DNA of 64,000 nt, taken from positions 1 through 64,000 of the forward strand of contig VCJN01002238.1 of assembly GCA_006384855.1 (NCBI GenBank), written 5' to 3'. This DNA comes from Tetraselmis striata (lineage: Eukaryota > Chlorophyta > Chlorodendrophyceae > Chlorodendrales > Chlorodendraceae). A program made the position numbers and the translations under genes. The notes beneath the pieces were generated by a model that saw only the letters and a program-made list of their open reading frames with translations, had not been told where the DNA came from and did no database searches. Below, one piece after another: positions 1 through 10,978 of this stretch (position 1 is the stretch's first letter; each line of letters starts with the position of its first letter).

Positions 1-1279
1 GTTGCACCGTTCCGTGGGCGGGGTGGCGCGGTAGGGGCGTGGACTTTAATTAATATGAAATTCCTTGAAAAATGTTGTGGAAATGGCATTTTGGCTGGTA
101 GATGTGTGTATCGCTAGCAGGCGGCACATGCCAAGCAAGTGTTGGTGGTCCGTGGTCATCCACACACATAACGCTCTCGTGCAACCGAGTATGGGGCTTA
201 GACACGCACTTGGCGCAAAGCCACGCGCCTGACATGGGTGGGCACATGAGGCAGTGAGGGGCAACTTGGATGATCATCTTTTGGGATTTTTTCCGGGGCC
301 TCAAAAAAACGTTTTTTTGATTTTGGAAGATTGGTTTCGACGGCAGATTTGAACGAGCACGAATTGCGTGAAATTATTAAAAAAAAGTTTTTCGTGAGCA
401 AACCCTGAGAAGTTATAGCGTTTTTAAAGCGTGCGTTTTAAAGCGTTTTAAAGGGGGGATTGCTGAGTGTGCATGGCCAACACTGATGCCATGTCAATAT
501 CGCAACGCGACATGTAATAGCCGCCGCCCACACGGCTGCACCCCAACCAAATGCACAAGAGCCCCTCGCCAATGTGTTTCCTCACGCGTTCATGGCCATC
601 TCGCCGTTTGGTTGTCTATTCACGCGCGTCGGCGTGTGCGTGATACCGACCCTGGTTTTGGTGCAGTTGCGGGGACGCCCATCCACGAACCAAGTGCAGC
701 GTGACACCCTAGTAAAAGGTCTTTAAGCTTCAGTTTGAGCCACTCGTCATGCAGGTCTTATAAAACCCTCTGAGATTCCAGGGTTTCATCTCATATACCC
801 TACGTTCAGGTACCCTAGACTTCTGAAGTCTTGAGACTGCCGAAAAGGGACCCCAAACTTATGTGGAGGGGTGTATTATATTATTCCTACTGAATACTAC
901 GGCCCGCGGCCTCGTGACTGCTGGGCAGCCTGACGACACCGCCGGCATGCGCGGAAGCGCCCGCCCGACGTGAAGCGCCGGAGCTCTGCCTCGCGCGCCT
1001 GAATGTCCTCCAAGCCCCTCCCTCCGCGGCGCCGTCCTGCCCTGCATTTCCAGTGACCACAACGGCACGTCCTCCTCATCTACGCCAGAAGAAACTGTTT
1101 GTCGATATACATACGCTCGGCAGTCTCGGACACTTGTGTTCTGTTGCTCCGACAGATTAATTTTCGCTGCGCATACGTCACAGGCGGCAGTCCATCGCCG
1201 AATCCGCCACCACAAACGACCAAGAGGCGCAGTGGGCAGGGCTGGCATTACGCGGTCATTACGAAGGGAGGTAGTTACA
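1..1279. other. Upstream stretch without a recognised gene
   Basis: Only short open frames on both strands, none resembling a family I know. The part from about 290 to 460 is A/T-rich with repeated T and A runs around the word AAAGCGTTTTAAA. From about 900 the composition becomes GC-rich and leads into the WW-domain gene; the last few hundred bases probably hold its promoter and 5' UTR. No TATA box or other element is clear enough to call. Confidence 0.5.
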
Positions 1280-2457
1280 ATGACGCAGCTTCGTGTGTCG
1301 GCGGAGGAGGTGGTGGCGATGGCCAACTACATGGGCGTCAACCTGAAGGCGGGGGAGTACTGGCTGGTGGCGATCGCCAGGGCGGCCGCAGAGGCGGAGG
1401 TGCCGCCTCCGTGGAAGGAGGAGGAGGATGACCTGGGCAACCCTTACTTTGTCAATCCAAAGTATGCGCTTTGAGCTGCCCCATGTGTCAGCCCCGCCTG
1501 ATGCCCCGGATACAGCTCTTCACAGTCATAGGGCCCGTGCTCTGTGACTTACATGCCGTATTGTCTCCCAACAGAACGGGCAAGTCTAGCCGGCGCCACC
1601 CCATGGATAAGCTGTACTTGGAGCTGGTCCATTCTGCCCGCAGGAGGGGGCCCCCTCCCGACAATGACACTCAGACATGGATGTCCTTCACGAGCGAGGA
1701 GGGTGTCACTACCTATCACAACTTTGCCTCAAACACAGACTCCGAGGCCACCCCCGAGGGAGCGTGCATGATCCCGGAGCTGCCTGAGGTGAAGCGTCCC
1801 AAGTATGGGGGGAGCCGCATGGAGCCCACGACGCTAGAGACCCGTACAAAGGCGCTCAAGCACCTACAGCACCTGACTTTTTTCGTCGGTTGGTTTGAGG
1901 ACATCGAGAGCACGGATCTCACGTTCCGAGTGGACTCCAACAACAACGTCGGCGGAGGGCTTCGGAAGCGCCACATGACCATCACCTTCGACCTGAATAG
2001 TAACCAGTGCGGCGTGGAAATGGACGAAGACGGGCAGCGGGTGCGGCTGTCTAACGTCCAGGCTGTTACGGCGGACTTTGGGATGCCGGTGCAATGCTGG
2101 GACCTGTACGTGGGCGGGCAGGTGGTGGTGCTAGGCAAGAAGGTGGTGCTGAGCAGCGCGTCTCAGGAGACAATATCATGGCTGGATGTGAAGTCGAAGC
2201 AGGTGCACCGTCTGAAAGAGGAGCTGCAGCGAACCATAATCAAGTACGACACCAAGGCGATCCCCACGAGCATCACATTCCCCCGCGGCTGCCTTCAAAA
2301 GGACAGACATGGCCGATCCGAGCTGCAGCCCGGGGCCACCATGCTGCGATATACAGTCGAGAAAACGCAGGTGCTGATCGAAGAGCTCTCGAAGTTTCGG
2401 CCGGCCGTAGCAGCAAAGAAGGGGCAGGAGCTCGAGCACATCCTGTCCAGCAGCTAG
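1280..2457 (+). CDS. WW-domain protein with a CEP164-like N-terminus
   Basis: Two exons, 1280-1461 and 1575-2457, with a GT-AG intron at 1462-1574; the model gives 354 residues. Residues about 1-75 match the layout of the CEP164 N-terminus: a short helical lead, a first conserved Trp in PPPWKEEEDD, the NPYFVNPK strand, and then HPMDKLYLELV, which mirrors the HPCDEHYRSLV tail of CEP164. The second WW-type Trp is replaced (SSRRHP in place of STWDHP), so ligand binding may differ. The intron splits the WW fold, and splicing restores the frame exactly. The remaining 280 residues contain a beta-rich stretch (about 150-260) and a C-terminal helical segment, and I cannot assign them to a family. CEP164 acts at centriole distal appendages, so a basal-body or ciliary role is an inference. 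An in-frame ATG at 1136 would extend the N-terminus; 1280 was chosen because conserved sequence starts there. Confidence 0.7.
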
Positions 2458-3519
2458 CTGCCAGTAGCTGCCAATTCTGACCTGCAAGCTGAAATTATGG
2501 TCACCAGATTCGACATGTACACATTTCAAACGAGCTGTACTTTTTACTTAGAATGGCCAGTGTCTGCCCTTCAAAACGCACCATGCTGGGAGAGTATGCC
2601 ACATGTTTGATAGCGTTGTCAGGCTGGCTGACAGCCTGACTGATGGGGTCATGGGTTAAATGTTCGACACTGATACACGTACCCGATCCAATTCCAAAAA
2701 TCCCTGTTCATTTGAGAAGTAATGCAAGCGTGAATGCCGGCAGAGGAGTTCCAATGGGATGTGTCATAGCGTCCAAAGGATCCATACACCCCTTCTCACT
2801 GTAGCCTCTTATCTGAAGGTGTACCTCTCCTCTGGATTCAAGCGGCGTGGCTCTGCATATGTGCCCTGTATGCCACTCCTCAGGAGAAATTCAGCAAGTC
2901 TTTGCTATTTCAAATGAAATCTTGCAAGGGGAACCGGGAATAGGGGGGGGTGGGGGAGGGGGCGCTCTCATGGGTAACTCTCAGATGCGGAGCAGCCCTC
3001 CGGGGCCTGGCTGATCCCATAGTGAGCTCTCATTGACCTTAGTGCTGGGAGGGAATTGGTGCGCCAAATGGATGTGTGGAAACGTTGCAAATGCTACCGA
3101 TGCAGCTTTTAAGCTGTGAGAGCTCAGGAGGGCACCAGGCGAGATCTGTACGAGATTATTACATCAACGCTGTCTATTTGCACGTGGGGGGAAGGAGATG
3201 GAGGGTGGCTGCTAACATGGTGTCTGTGCACCACTGCAGCAGCAAGTAGCACAAGGGGTGCCAACCGCATGCTCAGACCTATACAACGGACGACTTCGCA
3301 TCGTGTTCATCACATTGGGCAGGTTCTTGGCATCATATGGATGCATGGGCTCTAAATGTTGAGAGCTGATGGATGGAGTAGCATCATGTAACACCGATGT
3401 TCTCGCTTGCGCATGTATTGCGATGCTTTGCGCCCCGCAGGGCAATGCTCAGCATCTGGGTTGGGCTTGGGAGCTTAAACAAGAGGGGAAGATCATGGGC
3501 GGCATCATTGCGTTGCGTC
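2458..3519. other. Intergenic region between convergent genes
   Basis: Holds the 3' UTRs of the WW-domain gene (+) and the RETICULATA-related gene (-). A G-rich run lies near 2943-2962. A TTACA at about 3157, which reads TGTAA on the minus strand, could be the chlorophyte-type polyadenylation signal of the minus-strand gene, roughly 360 bases past its stop. No coding sequence is supported. Confidence 0.4.
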
Positions 3520-5611
3520 TCACTTGCTCTTGGCGGGCGCCTCCTCTTTGATAGACGCCTTCTGCACGCCGCAGAGGCGCACGAAATCCACCCACAGCAG
3601 GGATCCCACGAACGTGTTCAGCGTGCGCACCACAAAGGAGAGAGCGTGGCAGACACCTGGCTGCCCCTTGAAGATAGTCTCGATACCTCGCTCCTCAATG
3701 ACGCCTGCAAATAAGCCACCGGTCATGTCAGCCACCGGCCTCATACCACCACCAGGTCACCCCCTACCCCCCTTCTGTGACCCATCCTTCCTCGGCGCTG
3801 CCGTCCCGCAACTCCCATGCACCACTACTGCGCAGCCAGCAGACACAGCGATCGTGTGCCCATACCTGCCACAATCTGGTACCGCAGGTTGCTCGAGACG
3901 GCCATGTATGTGCCGTACGCCAAACTGGTGCCAACAAGGTCCTGAGGGCCGTTGGGCGCCTGCCAGGTGGGGTCCAACGCAGTCCTCACAGCTGCCAGCC
4001 CGTTGGTCATGCCAACACCTGCGTGTGGCGAGTAAGAAAGGGGAGCCGGGGGGGGGGGGGGGGGGGGGTGAGCACATGAGCAGATGTCATAATGCATCAC
4101 AGACTGCCAGGCTGCCTGGTGGCAGGTGGAAGGTCCCCGGCACAGACAGGCCGGCGGCGCTCACCAAACACGCTCGCGCCGGTGCCGACCACCAGCAGCT
4201 TGGCGCCGTTGCGCACCACTGCGCCGGCACGCTGCACCAGTGTGTAGGCGGATGTACCAGGGCGGACCTTTTGGAAGGCGTTGTCAGGGCAGCGCGCAAA
4301 CATGCGCGCAAACGCGCCGGTAGCCTTGGGCGCACCCCTGGAGACAGGGACGCCAAGTCAGGCGAGGACCGGGTCCGCACTATCTGCGCTATCTCCCCCT
4401 CATGCAGGGTGCTCGCCAAGAAGGAGGCGGGGGGGGGGCTTACGCAAGGGCCAGCGTGGGGGCTGGGAGCCAGGTGAGCATGAAGTCCGCAGCAATGGCC
4501 ATGAGGACGTTGGCTGCGACAAAGTCTATCTCGTTCCAGAAGGAGTCTTCGCGCTTGGCCTTCTCGGCAGTCGCCTTAGTGAAGATGCCAATGCCACACT
4601 CAATGCCCATCTTCACCGGGAACGATGGGTCGGCCAGGAGGCGCTCCCGCATGCCTGATGTGCGCATATCAGTGTGGCTCAGGCACCGATCCTGGAGCAG
4701 CAAGCAAATAGACGGCGCGTGTCTGGCGTACGTGGCAAGGGTTATGGGGTCTGTCTACCTTGAAAGCCCCAGACAAAGCGCAGGAAGAAGTTCTTCTCCA
4801 TAGCCAGGTACCTCTCCAGGAGCTCGACTGTCACCTGAATACACAGGCAGCCCACCAGCGGCATCATTGGGCTGTATATGTGACAGGCAGGAGTCACATT
4901 GGCATCTGATTCAGGCCAGAAGGGCCGCTTCCAGCATGCCAGGTCACTGCGCTGGCTGTGGCGGGCTTACCTTGCCAGACAACAGGCCGGTGGCAAAGTC
5001 CTTCGGGAAGCTCTCGACCGTGCGGCCAGCAGCCAGCAGCGCGGTGGCGACCGCGGGGTCCATGTTGTCATCTGTGCCAATGTAAATGCCACATCAGTTT
5101 TGGGAGCAGGGGAATGTGGCCCAGGAAACCATGCCGCTCTCACCAGCACTGCCGGGACGGAACCCACCAGAGCCACCCTCGCCACCGCCATCACCGCCGC
5201 CGCCGCCGCCGCCGCCGCCCTGACCAGGCTGTCCGCCATTTCCACCAGGTGGCACAATGTCACCTGCGCCACATTAGAATGCACGTATTCATGGACCACA
5301 AAGACAGCTGAAGCAAGCGGTGAGGTGAAGATGTGTAGGCAAGGGGAATTTGATGCCACAAGGAGTAGGCAGGCGCACACACCAAGCGGCGGCTCCACGT
5401 TGGTACCAGTACCAACCCGCCCAGCCATGACCACACGCCGGCTGGCCCTATGGCCATTAGGCCGGCTGAACCCCTGGCCCCCACACAGAGTCTGGTCCAT
5501 GCGGGGCATGCCAAAGCGGGCCACCACGGGAGAGGGACGGCGAGGATTGGCCCGGAGCGCTGGGGCATTCGGCTTGGCCACACAGACGGCCTTGGTCGCA
5601 CAGGCAGCCAT
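3520..5611 (-). CDS. RETICULATA-related protein (DUF3411), plastid-targeted
   Basis: Eight exons on the minus strand: 5611-5383, 5263-5144, 5071-4971, 4834-4759, 4654-4444, 4337-4165, 4018-3866 and 3704-3520. They close in frame to 415 residues ending in TGA. Residues 1-75 are Ala/Arg/Pro-rich and look like a chloroplast transit peptide. Residues about 78-116 form a Gly-rich linker. From about 117 the DUF3411 core follows: ALLAAGRTVESFPKDFATGL, then MRERLLADPSFPVKMGIE, then FVAANVLMAIAADFMLTWLP, then GTGASVFGVGMTNGL and the C-terminal segment LSFVVRTLNTFVGSLLWVDF. In plants this family sits in the plastid envelope and affects leaf mesophyll development; its molecular activity is unknown. Several hydrophobic stretches fit an integral membrane protein. 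The length is close to the family norm. A run of C follows directly after the donor at 4443, and another lies near the acceptor before 4018. Confidence 0.9.
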
Positions 5612-6959
5612 GGTGATCGTGTGGTGGCTGCCGGTTGGCCTGTGCGTTCGGTAGATGGCACAATTCATACATCAAGCACAGGCGCTGCTTTATATGTCCC
5701 CCAGGCTCACTTGGAGTCCAATTACAACAGAAGACAGAAACAAACAACCCCATGGCAGCCTAGATAGGCCACATCCAAAGGCACATGACGACTAAAAAGA
5801 CAAGGATGTGGTCTGGAACCTCTTAAGAGAGGAAAACAAAGTAAGATCTAGAATTTTCCCGCCGCATACGCAGATGCCAGGAGGGTTACAGGGCTGGCGA
5901 GATGGGGTTGTGTGTGTGTGTGTATGTGTATGGAGAGTTCATCCGTAAGCGGGCGGCAAGATGCCCCGACGGGACGAGGACGGCGGCGGCGGCGAACGGC
6001 GCCCCATACCTACCGGCTGCCACCGCGTCAGCGACTTCCCACAAGAGGAAAGGGCGATACCGGACGTGAGATGGGACAGGAGCTGTCAGCCATGCTGTCG
6101 ACGACTAAAAAAGGACGGCGGACGCCGGATACCGTATGCACACTATGATACACCGTGAATAAACGTGTTGCACCGGAGCCCCGACCGCAGCGCAACCAGC
6201 GCCAGCTGCCCGCCCCCTGGAAAAGCTCGCTGCGTACACAGTGCCCAAGCATACGATGAAGTCGGGCAGGAGAAATAGCGAACAATGACCGACTTCAGGT
6301 AGCGATTAATACGCATTCCAATCGCTGTCTTCAGCGTAGAGCGGATGGGAATTCGTTGCGAGAGTCCGGCCACCTCATGGACAAACCCTTACATACAATC
6401 GCACAGCTGCTGCTTCGGACGCCGGCGTCGCCCCGTGCTCTGAGAAGCGATATCCGACATCTACCAAAACTAGCCCTGCTCGAAATACTCGATACAAGGC
6501 CGCACCTTGATCCGCGTGAGCTACGTCGGAGGTTTTCCGGTCTTCGGGCGTGATGAGTAAGGGGTGGCTTGGGCGGAGTGGGCACTGAGGGCGAGACAGG
6601 CCGCGATAAGGTCGTCGGCGCGGCGATGGCGATGATGGCCGCGAAGGGGCGGCCGCCGAGCGACGACGATGCCGGGGTAGGTCGTGCATGATGTTTAGCG
6701 CTATACGAGTACGGGCACTCGTACCACGCGGCGAGGGCGGCCGCGCTGTATACTGCGCTGACGCGCGAAATCAGGCGGGATGGCGATCTGATGGCACATC
6801 CAACAAACCCCATCCATCATCAGCACATGGATTTTCTTCTGGATTTCTGCATGGATTTCTTGAATTTTGCGGCTAGCATCAGCACATGCCCGGAACATGT
6901 CGTAATCGCTACCTGTACTGACACGACTACTTAGTTAGGTCGCTAACCCAGCCATACAT
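5612..6959. other. Region upstream of the RETICULATA-related gene
   Basis: Probably contains the promoter and 5' UTR of the minus-strand gene starting at 5611. A (TG)n run is at about 5910-5930. A 160-codon minus-strand frame (6331-6813) and a 104-codon frame overlapping it look like composition-driven open frames and match no family I recognise. The word ATCAGCACATG occurs twice near 6818-6890. Confidence 0.35.
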
Positions 6960-6964
6960 TGATC

Positions 6965-7165
6965 TAAACCAGTTTATGGCGTTTCCTCCTTTCGTAACCG
7001 CGTTTCCAGATACCGTTTCCATCTAACTTGTAAGTGGTAAGGGTTACCATCTCACCCGTCGTTGCCCCCTTTTGGGTGCAGCACGAGGAGACATAAAAGC
7101 AGCCGCAACAGCCGCCGAGCCTGCCATCTTCCAATTTCGCTGCGTTACACACAGTCAACGATTAA
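6965..7165 (+). mobile_element. Terminal fragment of a tyrosine-recombinase element (fossil)
   Basis: About 200 bases that closely resemble the right end at about 11950-12150, including shared blocks such as CTCACCCGTCGTTG and GACATAAAAGCAGCCG, and the same ending TGCCATCTTCCA followed by GTTACACA. It carries no coding part. It lies directly before an inverted copy of the same terminus (7190-7231), so it is probably the end left by a neighbouring or older copy of the same family. Confidence 0.55.
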
Positions 7166-7231
7166 TTGTCTCGTAACATGTTGCGAGCAAGGTTGACTGT
7201 GTGTAACACAACGAAACTGGAAGATGGCATG
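7112..7231. repeat. Large inverted repeat where two element ends meet
   Basis: The left arm at about 7121-7160 (TGCCATCTTCCAATTTCGCT then GCGTTACACACAGTCAAC) and the right arm at about 7191-7231 are reverse complements with only about three mismatches over some 40 bases. The spacer is about 30 bases. It joins the right end of one recombinase-element fragment to the left end of the next. Confidence 0.8.
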
Positions 7232-9545
7232 CTCACCATCCGTGACTGTGTGTAACTCTCAGCCGTACGTCCGTGCGTCACCATGCCAGATGGAGAAGAA
7301 CCCGTCCCCGAGCCGATGATTGCTCGAAAAGATCGCTATAAGTAGACTTGCGGGCCCAGTCTACATTGTTGCGCGAGCTCACATCGACGTTGGCCCATCC
7401 ACTTGACGGCTCGTGATCGTGTTGTTGATGGAGACAGGGGCATGGGGCACATGGCTGTGGTCCCGGGCAGCGCGTTGCGGGACCACCGACAGGCAGCGCC
7501 CCGACTTGCTAGAGCTAACCTAGAGCGGCCGTGTCGGAGCAAAATCCGCGAGTGACGAGGACGACTACATACCTCGCGGTGCTAGAGCTATTGCAACGAG
7601 CAGAGTCTGGTTACGAGGGCGTTCGGCCGGTCAACCGAGTGCATGGGCTCTTCCCTTTGCTGAGCGACCTGGCGAACGATTACCTCAAGCAAGATGACCA
7701 CCGTCTGCCGGCCCAGGAGGAATGCCTTTGGATGACGTGCTTCGGGGCACACATGGCTGCTCTTTTCGTGGCCCTCGACGAGTTGCTATCTTACGTCCCT
7801 GCTTCTAATCAAGACTTCACCCCTACCTCGCACGCGCATGGAATCGCGCCGAGGCCATCGACAAGGCGTTTCGCTTTCGCCTAGCCTTCCCGCGGAGGCG
7901 TAACGAAATCAAGCGTGTGCACGGTCACCAAGGTGTGTTGCTTGGGCGTACTTCGGGCCCAACATTTTCAGCTTGATGCCGTTGAGCATTTCGGCTCTGC
8001 GATTATCGGGGACATGATGAAGGACTACGAGCGTTGCGCGTCTTCGATGCGACGGTCGCCAGCAACGCGAAAGCTACCGCTACTGCTCGGGTGGCGGCGG
8101 CGCTCGCTTGAACGCGGGCGTGGATGTGGACGTGGCTGCGGTCGCGGGTGTTATATACTCTACCCTAATCTGCGGCCCGTCGCTTTTTTAGTAACACACA
8201 ACTACCTACAGACAGTTCCTAGCACCTTCGTCTGTCCGCATCACATCGGTAATACTCATTCGCTATTTTTGCGCACACGAGAAGTTACTCGCACATGCTA
8301 TAGCGTTTTAGATGGTTCTAATATGTTCTAGTTCCCCCAGCTAATACACTACTAAGGCAGCGCTCTATGTAACGCTACGTGTTATCATCGGCTAAGCTAG
8401 CAAGGGACACCAGCGCGCACGACAATCGCGCTGTTGCTGGTACGCATGCGGCGTACGTACGGGCTATTCGCACCCTACGGGTACCTGTAATACTATCCTG
8501 CACCTACTGGTCCCCTCGTAGTCGCCCATGCTGTCGCCTCGTCTTCCTCATACTAGTACTTCGCCTTCGCTTGTACTCGCACTCGCTGTGCTCGTACTCG
8601 TACTTTGCTTGGCTTGTACTCGTTCTCGTATTACGCCTCATTCGCAAGTCCTTCGCTCCTTCTTCGGCTCCAGCAGTACATAGTACAGCAATGTAGAGTA
8701 TATAACAGCGGGCGTGGCCTTACTTAGTGAGCACGAGTGATGGCGAGGGGCGCCTTTCGTCGGAGCTGCTGGTGCTTTGCGAGGTCACCTTTCGATGAAC
8801 GCCGCGCATAGCGAACCCTGGCAGCTCAGCGGCTGAATGAGCGCCATGTAGTGTCCGGACCGGAACTCCCCCTCCAACTTTACAAACTTCACTTAGACGT
8901 TCTTCGGTGCGGCGCTTCTTACAGCCATAGTCGAGTGCGGCTCAACCATCCGAACACATGCACATGGCGGCTCAACAATCCGCCTCCCGTACCATCTCAT
9001 CACGCCATCCGTCGGTTGTTATACTACGTGTTACAACTGGTTCGCAGCGACCATCTTTCGCGCGCGCGTACGTTTATTATGCGTGTGGCATGCGCTACGA
9101 GCGCGACGGGCGCGCGGGGCGACCCTACTCTTACCCGAGCCTTGCCCCGCAAACCCGTATTGGTGCCCTGACTAACCCGCCGTTTAGCAATTACCGACTA
9201 GCCGGTTCCCTCGTTCATCCCCCCGCAACCTAAGCGCCGCGGCCGAGTACTTTGGTGAAATGAACCGGCCCCATGTTACTCCGTTGGCCAAGCGCCGTAT
9301 TGACGAGCCTGAAGATGTCGCTTCATGGGCTGTTTCACTTTGGTCCCGTCTACATGAAGCGTTCGGCTCAGACGAGCTAAGACAAATGACCATTTACCTA
9401 CTCTCCAGCTCCCTCACCGCTTAGACGCTCAAGAGCTGGCGAGCTGTCTCAATTCGCGATGTTCTGCCACGACTCCGAGAACATCAGCCCGCTGGAGGCG
9501 ACCACTGCTACCGTCGTCCGCCGGTACGTCGCTTGGATTGGTGAG

Positions 9546-10978
9546 GGCGCCCGCCGCCAGGCAGCGGCCCACCAGGAGCGGAGGATCCTGGGTGCGGCAT
9601 GCCCGGCGGCACCACCCCCGCCCACCTCCACGTGGTGGGCCCTGGTAACCCCTAAGACCCGTACCCGGCTGGGTGCGGCAGGGGGCTGAGCGGGGTGGCC
9701 GGTTGTGGCGGGCCCTTGGATCCTGCGACGACCGGGGAGCCCTACGGGGGGCTATTTAAATAATACTCGTAGTCTTGGTAGCGCCTGCTGGCGCCGCCGG
9801 GCAGCAGCCATGTACGGGGGGCTGTTAAAAATAATTCTTGTACGACCTCGGCCTTGCGTCGGCCTCTCCATGATCCGCCTACGGGTGGGGAGGGGGGTCT
9901 GTACGACTCGGACAGGGGCAGCCTACTCGCGAGGCCTTTCCGAAATAAAATCGTGTTCTCGTACCTCGGTACGACCCACGGCCAACCTGCAGAAGATCTG
10001 GCGTACCCCCCGCCACCCGTATGTGTTCCACCCGTGAATCACTCGAATCCCGGCCCAGTACAACGGAGTGTTCGACGGCGCCCTGCGGCCGACCCGTTCG
10101 GAACACCCGGGAAACCCTCAGCCGTCCCGTGAGAACGGGCGAGGGCGGCGAGCGCGGGGAGACAGGAGCCCGGCACTTAAAGGCGGGGCGGGCGTTCGGG
10201 GGCGGAGAGGCCGGGCATGGTAGCGACTCAGGGGCCAGGAGACAGGAGCTAGAGTGCCCTGAGGGAATCGGAGCCATGCAACGGGAGGAGTCAGCTGGCG
10301 GCCAACTCGGTCTGACCTTGGACGGGCGGCTACAGCGCGGAAGCGCGATGCGGAGGCGAGCGGCGCGCGGGCGAGCGGGACCGGCCTGCCGACCATGGAG
10401 CGACGACACGCGGACGCGGGGGGGGGGGGGGGGGGGGGGGGGATGGTCCCCGCCTTTCCCCCTCTAGACCCCCTTGGGGATCCTACCGCAAGAGTTCCGG
10501 CGGGCAAGATGGAGGCGGCATCGGCGGACCACGGCCGAGGCCGCCGGACCGCCACTGTCGGCGTGGTGGGGCGAAAAGCGCCGCGACATGCGGGATATTT
10601 TCAGCGATGGCGGCAGGTGGAGCCAAGACGCACGACGACCGAAAATTGCGCGGTGCCGGTGCATTGCCAATGTACAGGAAAACCTTCTCGGGGGTGGGGC
10701 GAGTACTGCATTCGTAATCCCCGTACTGCCAATTAGCGGTAGTCGCTCGTATTGGCGACTACCCGTAGTTATCCGAAAATAACACAGCTATTGATCACGT
10801 GATGGAAGGAGGCGGGGCTTGGAAACGAAAGAGGATGGCCGGAAGCCTGAGCTACACTTGTGTTCCCTATTATGGTTAGAGATGGCATGCGCTAAAAACA
10901 ACTCAGTCTGGGCGGTGGAGAGCAGCAAACTAGCACGTTGTACTCCATTTCAATTTCAAATTCAATTGGATTGGTGAG
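9546..10978. mobile_element. Insertion of about 1.4 kb inside the recombinase element
   Basis: The 13-base word TTGGATTGGTGAG occurs at 9533-9545 and again at 10966-10978, on either side of a GC-rich segment that interrupts the recombinase-like part. The segment contains a G run (about 10421-10442), a pair of internal direct repeats around TACGGGGGGCT (about 9743 and 9812), and a perfect inverted repeat GGTAGTCGC/GCGACTACC at 10738-10763. I do not recognise a coding region in it, and its family is unknown. Confidence 0.45.
10738..10763. repeat. TAGTCGC-type inverted repeat, copy 1
   Basis: GGTAGTCGC, an 8-base spacer, then GCGACTACC: a perfect 9-bp hairpin. Related hairpins lie near 46.4, 47.2, 63.2 and 63.9 kb. 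Confidence 0.8.

Noticed and set aside
859-1326. 155-codon minus-strand frame overlapping the WW-gene start
   Set aside because: Shadow of GC-rich sequence. It has no family pattern and overlaps the supported exon on the other strand.
4967-5668. 233-codon minus-strand frame at the start of the RETICULATA-related gene as one exon
   Set aside because: It reads through two introns. The spliced model restores the conserved DUF3411 sequence and closes in frame over eight exons.
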